Part shown: positions 6,008 to 9,619 of the stretch, piece after piece | Layout: every line of letters starts with the position of its first letter | Numbering within the stretch: the first letter of the stretch is position 1 | Program-made: the position numbers and the translations under genes | Notes under the pieces: generated by a model | What the model saw: the letters and a program-made list of their open reading frames with translations, nothing else | Database searches by the model: none | What the model was told of the DNA's origin: nothing | Assembly: GCA_035411265.1 (NCBI GenBank) | Contig: DAONSQ010000023.1 | Coordinates: 1 to 9,619, forward strand | From: UBA1359 sp035411265 | GTDB lineage: Bacteria > Patescibacteriota > Patescibacteriia > Patescibacteriales > Patescibacteriaceae | DNA: 9,619 nt | Direction: 5' to 3'

Positions 6008-7456
6008 ATGGACAAGAAGAACTTAACGATTGCTGAAGCGAGAAAATTATTAGATGAAGGTCGAATAACCAGCTTGGAATTGGTTGATTATTTTTTAGCG
6101 AGAATTGACAGATATGATCAGGTAGTTAAAGCGTGTCTGTCCTTTAATGGTGAATTGGCTAGAGAGCAGGCCAGACAAGCTGACCAGCGCTTGGCGGCTG
6201 GTGAGAGAGGTGGTCTACTAGGTATTCCTTATCTAGTTAAAGATAATATTTTAGTTAAGGAAGAAAAAGCCACGGCCGCTTCCAAGATGTTAGCTGATTA
6301 TATTGCGCCTTATAATGCGACGGTGATTGAAAAATTACAAAAAGCTGGGGCGGTTTTTTTGGGTAAAACCAATTTGGATGAATTTGCTCATGGTTCATCA
6401 ACAGAAAATAGTGCTTTTTTTACTACTCATAATCCTTACGATTTAGATAAGGTTCCTGGTGGTTCATCTGGCGGTTCAGCAGCAGCGGTAGCATCTGATT
6501 TTTGTTTATTTGCTCTAGGTAGTGATACTGGCGGATCGGTTCGTCATCCAGCTAGTTTTTGTGGCGTAGTTGGTTATAAGCCTAGTTATGGCTCATTGTC
6601 ACGCCATGGTCTTATGGCGATGACTAGCTCAACAGATGTTATTGGCGTTATTGCTAAAACAGCTCAGGATGCTAAGGAGGTTATGGTCATAATTGCTGGG
6701 GGTGATAACTATGACCCAACAGCTCAAACTGAGATTATACCTAGTATGGGTATTGGTAATGATTTTTCTGGATTAACAATCGGTTGGCCTAAGGAATATT
6801 TTACAGAAGGCCTTAATCCGGAAGTTCAAGCTAGCCTAAATAAAATCAAGGAAATAATGGAAGAACGAGGTGCTAGGTTTATTGAGATAAGTTTGCCATC
6901 AACTAAATACGGGGTGGCGGTATATTCAGTAATTACTCCGGCTGAAGTTAGTTCGAATCTAGCTCGCTTTGACGGATTGCGTTATGGCTACAAGAAAGCT
7001 GAGCAGGGTGATGAAGCTTATTTGTTGAATCGTGGCGGTGGTTTTGGTCCAGAAGCCAAGCGCCGAATAATGCTTGGAACGTATGTTCTTAGTGCTGGCG
7101 AGGGCCATTCTTATTATGACCAAGCTCAAAAAGTCAGGCAGTGGATGAAGGCTGATTTTAATCAGGCTTTTAAGACTGTTGATTATATTCTAACACCAAC
7201 TGTACCCAGCACTGCTTTTAATATCGGAGAAAAAAATAACAATCCGCTTAGTTTGTATTTAGAAGATAGTTTGTTAACTCCAGCTTCACTGGCTGGTTTG
7301 CCGGCAGTTTCTATCCCAAGCGGACTAGACAGTAACAATTTACCGATTGGTGCTCAATTAATAGGTAAACGAGGGGATGATTTTAATTTGCTTGATTTAG
7401 CTGATAGTCTTAGGGGTATATTGAGTTTCTCTAGACCTAATTTTTCTTGGGAATAA
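6008..7456 (+). CDS. gatA: Asp/Glu-tRNA amidotransferase subunit A (glutaminase)
   Basis: GatA hydrolyses glutamine and delivers ammonia to GatB for tRNA-dependent amidation. The 482-residue length is normal. The amidase-signature triad is present by spacing: K78 in LVKDN, cis-Ser S153 in PGGSSGGSAAAV, and nucleophile S177 in GSDTGGS. Other family blocks are LGKTNLDEFAHGSSTENSAF, PAEVSSNLARFDGLRYGYK, RRIMLGTYVLSAG, and a C-terminal SLAGLPAVSIPSG...LPIGAQLIG. Some usually conserved positions differ: the GatA 'RQPAS' reads RHPAS (His180), 'SSLDQIGP' reads SSTDVIGV, and after 'YVLSAG' the usual YYDAYY reads EGHSYY. The gene starts 4 bases after gatC; gatB is not in this window. GatA is preferred over a general amidase because of the gatC neighbour and the SNLARFDG block. 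Confidence 0.95.
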   Translation: MDKKNLTIAEARKLLDEGRITSLELVDYFLARIDRYDQVVKACLSFNGELAREQARQADQRLAAGERGGLLGIPYLVKDNILVKEEKATAASKMLADYIAPYNATVIEKLQKAGAVFLGKTNLDEFAHGSSTENSAFFTTHNPYDLDKVPGGSSGGSAAAVASDFCLFALGSDTGGSVRHPASFCGVVGYKPSYGSLSRHGLMAMTSSTDVIGVIAKTAQDAKEVMVIIAGGDNYDPTAQTEIIPSMGIGNDFSGLTIGWPKEYFTEGLNPEVQASLNKIKEIMEERGARFIEISLPSTKYGVAVYSVITPAEVSSNLARFDGLRYGYKKAEQGDEAYLLNRGGGFGPEAKRRIMLGTYVLSAGEGHSYYDQAQKVRQWMKADFNQAFKTVDYILTPTVPSTAFNIGEKNNNPLSLYLEDSLLTPASLAGLPAVSIPSGLDSNNLPIGAQLIGKRGDDFNLLDLADSLRGILSFSRPNFSWE

Positions 7457-7471
7457 TTAAATTATAAAAAT

Positions 7472-8248
7472 ATGTTTTTCAAAAAACCGGCAAAAAAAAT
7501 TTTTTCTGATCAATTTTTATTGGTCTTTCTGGTTGTTGTAGCGGGGAGTTTTATCTTTTTATTCGCTTATCAAAATCTTGTCAGTCGAGAAAAGCCAGTA
7601 GCTTCTGTCGCAACCAACCAGTTAGTTGAGACTGATAATGTAGCGGCTGAAATTATTAAAGACAATCCGGTTGATTTAAATAATTTAGAATTGGAGCTGA
7701 GTGAAGTGCCAGCTATAGAAAATAATGATCATCTATTAGGAAAAGTCGGGGCGCCTAATGAACTCATTGTCTATAGTGATTTAACTGATCCTTTGGCAGC
7801 AAAGTTTTTGCCGATAGTTGAAGAATTTAAAAATAAATTGGGTGAACAAGTGGTGGTTGCTTGGCGCCAACATCCTTTAGCTAATAATCCTTGGGCTCGG
7901 GATATGGCTATCGCGACTGAATGCGCTGGCCAGCAAGAAAAGTTTTGGCCATTTGCCAGTAAAATTGCGGCGCTAGCTAGTGAAGAAAAATTGTTTGATG
8001 ATGCCTTGGTTATTGCTAAAGAAATTGGTTTAAATGAAAAAGCTTTTCAAGAATGTTTGACTAAACCAGAAGTCCAAGCTACAATTGACAAGCAATCAGC
8101 TGAGGCTGAAGCTTTGGGTGCCATTGGTGTGCCGAGCAGTTTCTTAAATAAAAAAGTTTTAAGCGGTGTTTATCCTTTAGAAGATTTTGTTGATGAAACT
8201 GGTCAAACTCAGCCAGGTTTATTGAAAATGATTGATAGTCAAAAATAG
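7472..8248 (+). CDS. Membrane-anchored DsbA-like thioredoxin-fold protein lacking the CxxC active site
   Basis: The 258-residue product has an N-terminal membrane anchor at about 14-34 after a basic start, a low-complexity linker to about 85, then a DsbA/thioredoxin_4-like domain outside the membrane. Landmarks are GAPNELIVYSDL (the usual 'VEFSDFxCPFC' strand), WRQHPL (the 'FRxFPL' strand), ATECAGQQEKFWPF, FQECL and the cis-Pro loop GAIGVPSSFLN (P221). Where the family has Cys-Pro-x-Cys, this protein reads Asp106-Pro-Leu-Ala109, so both redox cysteines are gone while the Pro remains. The remaining cysteines, C151 and C195, are at positions often conserved in this family. The fold assignment is firm; thiol oxidoreductase activity is unlikely. 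It may be a chaperone-like or scaffold derivative, which is inference. It starts 15 bases after gatA; the stop codon lies inside a palindrome. Confidence 0.85.
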   Translation: MFFKKPAKKIFSDQFLLVFLVVVAGSFIFLFAYQNLVSREKPVASVATNQLVETDNVAAEIIKDNPVDLNNLELELSEVPAIENNDHLLGKVGAPNELIVYSDLTDPLAAKFLPIVEEFKNKLGEQVVVAWRQHPLANNPWARDMAIATECAGQQEKFWPFASKIAALASEEKLFDDALVIAKEIGLNEKAFQECLTKPEVQATIDKQSAEAEALGAIGVPSSFLNKKVLSGVYPLEDFVDETGQTQPGLLKMIDSQK

Positions 8249-8262
8249 CGCTAGCGCTATTT
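8243..8262. terminator. 20-bp perfect palindrome at the dsbA-like stop codon
   Basis: The sequence AAATAGCGCTAGCGCTATTT is its own reverse complement, and its TAG at 8246-8248 is the stop of the upstream gene. As RNA it would form a GC-core hairpin with a tiny loop, 2 bases before the tRNA acceptor stem. Only three T residues follow within the arm, so a classical intrinsic terminator is doubtful. A processing signal for the tRNA 5' end or a protein-binding dyad are alternatives. Confidence 0.45.
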
Positions 8263-8264
8263 AA

Positions 8265-8354
8265 GGAAGGATCGCATAGTGGTCGAGTGCGCTCGCTTGG
8301 AAAGCGAGTAGACTGTCAAAGGTCTCCGGGGTTCGAATCCCCGTCCTTCCGCCA
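8265..8354 (+). tRNA. tRNA-Ser(GGA)
   Basis: The acceptor stem pairs GGAAGGA (8265-8271) with TCCTTCC (8344-8350). The discriminator is G8351 and CCA is encoded at 8352-8354. The anticodon stem CTCGC/GCGAG (8292-8296/8304-8308) encloses the loop TTGGAAA, with anticodon GGA at 8299-8301, reading UCC and UCU. A long variable arm (AGACT paired with GGTCT, 8310-8314/8321-8325) is diagnostic of a class II serine tRNA. The T arm is CGGGG/CCCCG around TTCGAAT. It sits 16 bases after the dsbA-like stop and may be co-transcribed with it. Its 3' half is overlapped on the minus strand by the recombinase frame. Confidence 0.96.
8316..8354. other. Presumed attachment-site half (attL/attR) in the tRNA-Ser 3' end
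   Basis: The recombinase gene lies directly against the tRNA 3' end in the opposite orientation, and the tRNA is intact through CCA. Elements that integrate into tRNA genes commonly restore the 3' half, so the crossover should fall in this stretch, perhaps in the T arm and acceptor region. The second att copy would be beyond 9619. No second copy is visible in this window, so this is inference from context only. Confidence 0.4.
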
Positions 8355-9619
8355 AAATTGAAAATCAGAATCGGAAGCCGAAATGGGGTCGGCACGAAGT
8401 GCCGACACAAATGTATTCCCCCCAAAAAATCCTGAATCTGAAAGGGTTCGCCACGCTCCGCGTGGCTCAAAAAGTACGGTTCGATCTTTAATTTGAAAGT
8501 TCGAACCGACTTTTTTGAATAAATGAAGTTTCTCTTCATTTATTCCCTCGTTTGCCAATTCTATATTGTATTTCAAAAACTTTTCGGTAAGTTCGAACCG
8601 ATTATTCGCTTTTTGCTCAAAAGCCGATAATTTCTCTTTGAAAAGTTGTTTTTCGTTCACTAACTTGTTTTTCATTTCCCGATATTCATCTAATGAAAGA
8701 GCATTTTCTAAATAAGCGTTCATCAACTTTTCAATTTTTGAATCTAAAAGAGAAATTTCGGCTTTTGTTGAATCCGCAAAAAGCGTAGAAGATTGGGCTT
8801 CACTTTCCATATCTTTCCTATTTTCGATTAACATCCAAGAAGCCCAATCTTCGGGCAAAGAAACTTTTTTGATTTCCTTTTGAATTTCAGAAGTGATGAT
8901 TTCCTCACGAGTATATTTTTGCAAGCAAGGATTTTTCCGTTTGGTACAACGGAGATAGTTATGACCTTTTTGTGTTTCGGTGGTAATGAAACAACCGCAC
9001 TCTCCGCAACGGAAAAATCCGCGATACAAAAATGGTTTTAACCCGCGAGATTTCGGCTTGCTCTTTCTCATCATCACTTCCTGAACAGAATCAAAAAGTT
9101 TCTTTGAAATAATCGGTTCATGTTTACCTTCGTGGATTTCGCCATTGTAAAGCATTAAACCTGTGTAAATCGGATTTTTCAAAAGTTTTTGATAATTCGA
9201 CACCGCAAGTTCCTTTCCGCTTTTTCGCTTCAATCCAAGTGCGTTAAATTTGTCGCGGAGTTCTCGCAAAGTGAAAGACCCAGACGAATACGCCTCAAAT
9301 GTTTTCTTGATTAAAGGTGCGATATTTTCATCTGGAACAATTTTTCTATTTTTATTTACATATCCGAGCGGAGCCATTTGAGGCCATATTCCGTCTTTCA
9401 CTTTGTTGCGATGACCTCGTTTAATATTTTCCGACAAATTATCTACATAATACTTGGATTGCGAAAAAGCGATTGAAAGCATGAATTTGCCTTGCGGTGT
9501 CGGATCAAACCAAAAAGTTGAAAATTTTAAATCTTGAATAATCTCGGTATCAACAAGATAAATTATTTTTCCACCATCAACGCTATTTCTCGCAAGTCTA
9601 TCGGGATGCCACGCCAAAA
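8316..9619 (-). CDS. Large serine recombinase, 5' end off the window (integrase of a tRNA-Ser element)
   Basis: The frame covers 433 codons from the window edge. Its first complete codon is TTG (Leu), and the motif LAWHPDRLARN marks the catalytic-domain arginines (R7, R10 of the visible part), so the true start and the nucleophilic Ser lie beyond 9619. Next come the long E helix region (FSQSKYYVDNLSENIKRGHR), the Recombinase domain (about 78-182: APLGYV...LRELRDKFNALG...LLKNPIYTGLMLY), a zinc ribbon with C204, C207, C224 and C231, and a charged coiled coil at about 284-345. These enzymes integrate and excise phage or mobile elements. The last 12 residues (WRKDGDSNPGDL) are encoded by the antisense strand of tRNA-Ser, with the TGA stop in the variable arm. 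The gene faces the tRNA 3' end, as expected for an element integrated there. The true functional C terminus may lie earlier. Confidence 0.9.
   Translation of the reverse strand, partial: LAWHPDRLARNSVDGGKIIYLVDTEIIQDLKFSTFWFDPTPQGKFMLSIAFSQSKYYVDNLSENIKRGHRNKVKDGIWPQMAPLGYVNKNRKIVPDENIAPLIKKTFEAYSSGSFTLRELRDKFNALGLKRKSGKELAVSNYQKLLKNPIYTGLMLYNGEIHEGKHEPIISKKLFDSVQEVMMRKSKPKSRGLKPFLYRGFFRCGECGCFITTETQKGHNYLRCTKRKNPCLQKYTREEIITSEIQKEIKKVSLPEDWASWMLIENRKDMESEAQSSTLFADSTKAEISLLDSKIEKLMNAYLENALSLDEYREMKNKLVNEKQLFKEKLSAFEQKANNRFELTEKFLKYNIELANEGINEEKLHLFKKVGSNFQIKDRTVLFEPRGAWRTLSDSGFFGGNTFVSALRADPISASDSDFQFWRKDGDSNPGDL
8388..8406. repeat. Perfect 8-bp inverted repeat, 3-nt loop
   Basis: GTCGGCAC (8388-8395) and GTGCCGAC (8399-8406) are perfect reverse complements around GAA (TTC on the minus strand). 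The GC-rich stem stands out from its AT-rich surroundings and lies in the last ~30 codons of the recombinase frame. Confidence 0.7.
8450..8466. repeat. Perfect 7-bp inverted repeat, 3-nt loop
   Basis: GCCACGC (8450-8456) pairs with GCGTGGC (8460-8466) around TCC. It is a second short GC-rich hairpin, 43 bases from the first and of the same design (7-8 bp, 3-nt loop). On the minus strand it encodes part of EPRGAWR in the recombinase frame. Confidence 0.65.
8469..8515. terminator. Long hairpin with A-tract and T-tract arms, terminator-like on both strands
   Basis: AAAAAGT (8469-8475) pairs with ACTTTTT (8509-8515), and CGGTTCGA (8477-8484) pairs with TCGAACCG (8501-8508), with one bulged A at 8476. 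CTTT/AAAG (8486-8489/8496-8499) can add four more pairs inside the loop. The 3' arm ends in T6 on the plus strand and T5 on the minus strand, like a bidirectional intrinsic terminator. It is inside the recombinase frame, so either it is masked by translation or the ORF downstream of it is not functionally important. Function is inference. Confidence 0.5.
8498..8601. repeat. Direct repeat AAGTTCGAACCGA, two copies
   Basis: The 13-mer AAGTTCGAACCGA occurs at 8498-8510 (its last base absorbed into the stem of the long hairpin) and again at about 8589-8601, a period of about 91 bases. It contains the palindrome TTCGAA. Both copies are within recombinase codons (around GSNF and NRFEL). A recombinase-binding role is possible, but chance or codon use cannot be excluded. 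Confidence 0.4.
8517..8545. repeat. Perfect 12-bp inverted repeat, 5-nt loop
   Basis: GAATAAATGAAG (8517-8528) and CTTCATTTATTC (8534-8545) are exact reverse complements separated by TTTCT. It abuts the preceding hairpin by one base, making two long stems back to back. On the minus strand it encodes roughly GINEEKLHLF of the recombinase frame. Confidence 0.7.

Noticed and set aside
7472..8248. Normal DsbA disulfide oxidoreductase call
   Set aside because: The active-site CxxC is replaced by Asp-Pro-Leu-Ala, so oxidase activity should not be asserted.
8261..8539. Minus-strand 92-codon frame with a GGRTGIRTPETFDS-type end
   Set aside because: It is the antisense reading of tRNA-Ser plus a shifted frame of the recombinase; such tRNA-antisense peptides are a known annotation artefact.
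1..9619. CRISPR array or insertion-sequence ends
   Set aside because: No regularly spaced direct repeats and no transposase or terminal inverted repeats were seen; the only mobile-element gene is the serine recombinase.

Overview
The window looks like a compact, AT-rich bacterial chromosome segment, most likely from a Candidate Phyla Radiation (Patescibacteria, Parcubacteria-like) organism. This lineage call is inference. It rests on gene style: a cassette of minor pilins, a secreted 'GWAW-x3-IGW' repeat protein, genes that abut or overlap, and almost no Shine-Dalgarno sequences. TGA is used as a stop, so the standard bacterial code fits.

Region 1 (1-3648, + strand) is a type IV pilus block. 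It opens with the last 33 codons of a probable prepilin peptidase. Next comes a secreted protein with four Trp/Gly-rich repeats and fibronectin-III-like regions. Four small pilin-like genes follow, in the order GspH/FimT-like, PilV-like, PilW/J-like and PilX/GspK-like. Adjacent genes overlap or are 1 base apart. The last pilin lacks the usual Glu+5 and carries an eight-cysteine tail, which would suit a pilus-tip subunit.

Region 2 (3653-8248, + strand) continues with the same tight spacing into housekeeping genes: NAD+-dependent DNA ligase (ligA), gatC, gatA and a membrane-anchored DsbA-like protein. GatC lacks the usual C-terminal segment. The DsbA-like protein has lost both active-site cysteines. 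gatB is not in the window.

Region 3 (8243-8354) is a 20-bp perfect palindrome spanning the dsbA-like stop codon, followed directly by tRNA-Ser(GGA) with an encoded CCA end.

Region 4 (8316-9619, - strand) is the 3' part of a large serine recombinase gene that points at the tRNA and reads antisense into it. This is the expected edge of a mobile element integrated at the 3' end of tRNA-Ser. Four perfect or near-perfect hairpins are packed into about 160 bp of the recombinase 3' coding region, beside the presumed attachment site.

No obviously new multi-gene system is proven here. The best leads are the redox-dead DsbA-like protein, the Cys-rich tip-type pilin beside the GWAW-repeat secreted protein, and the hairpin cluster with the tRNA-overlapping recombinase end.
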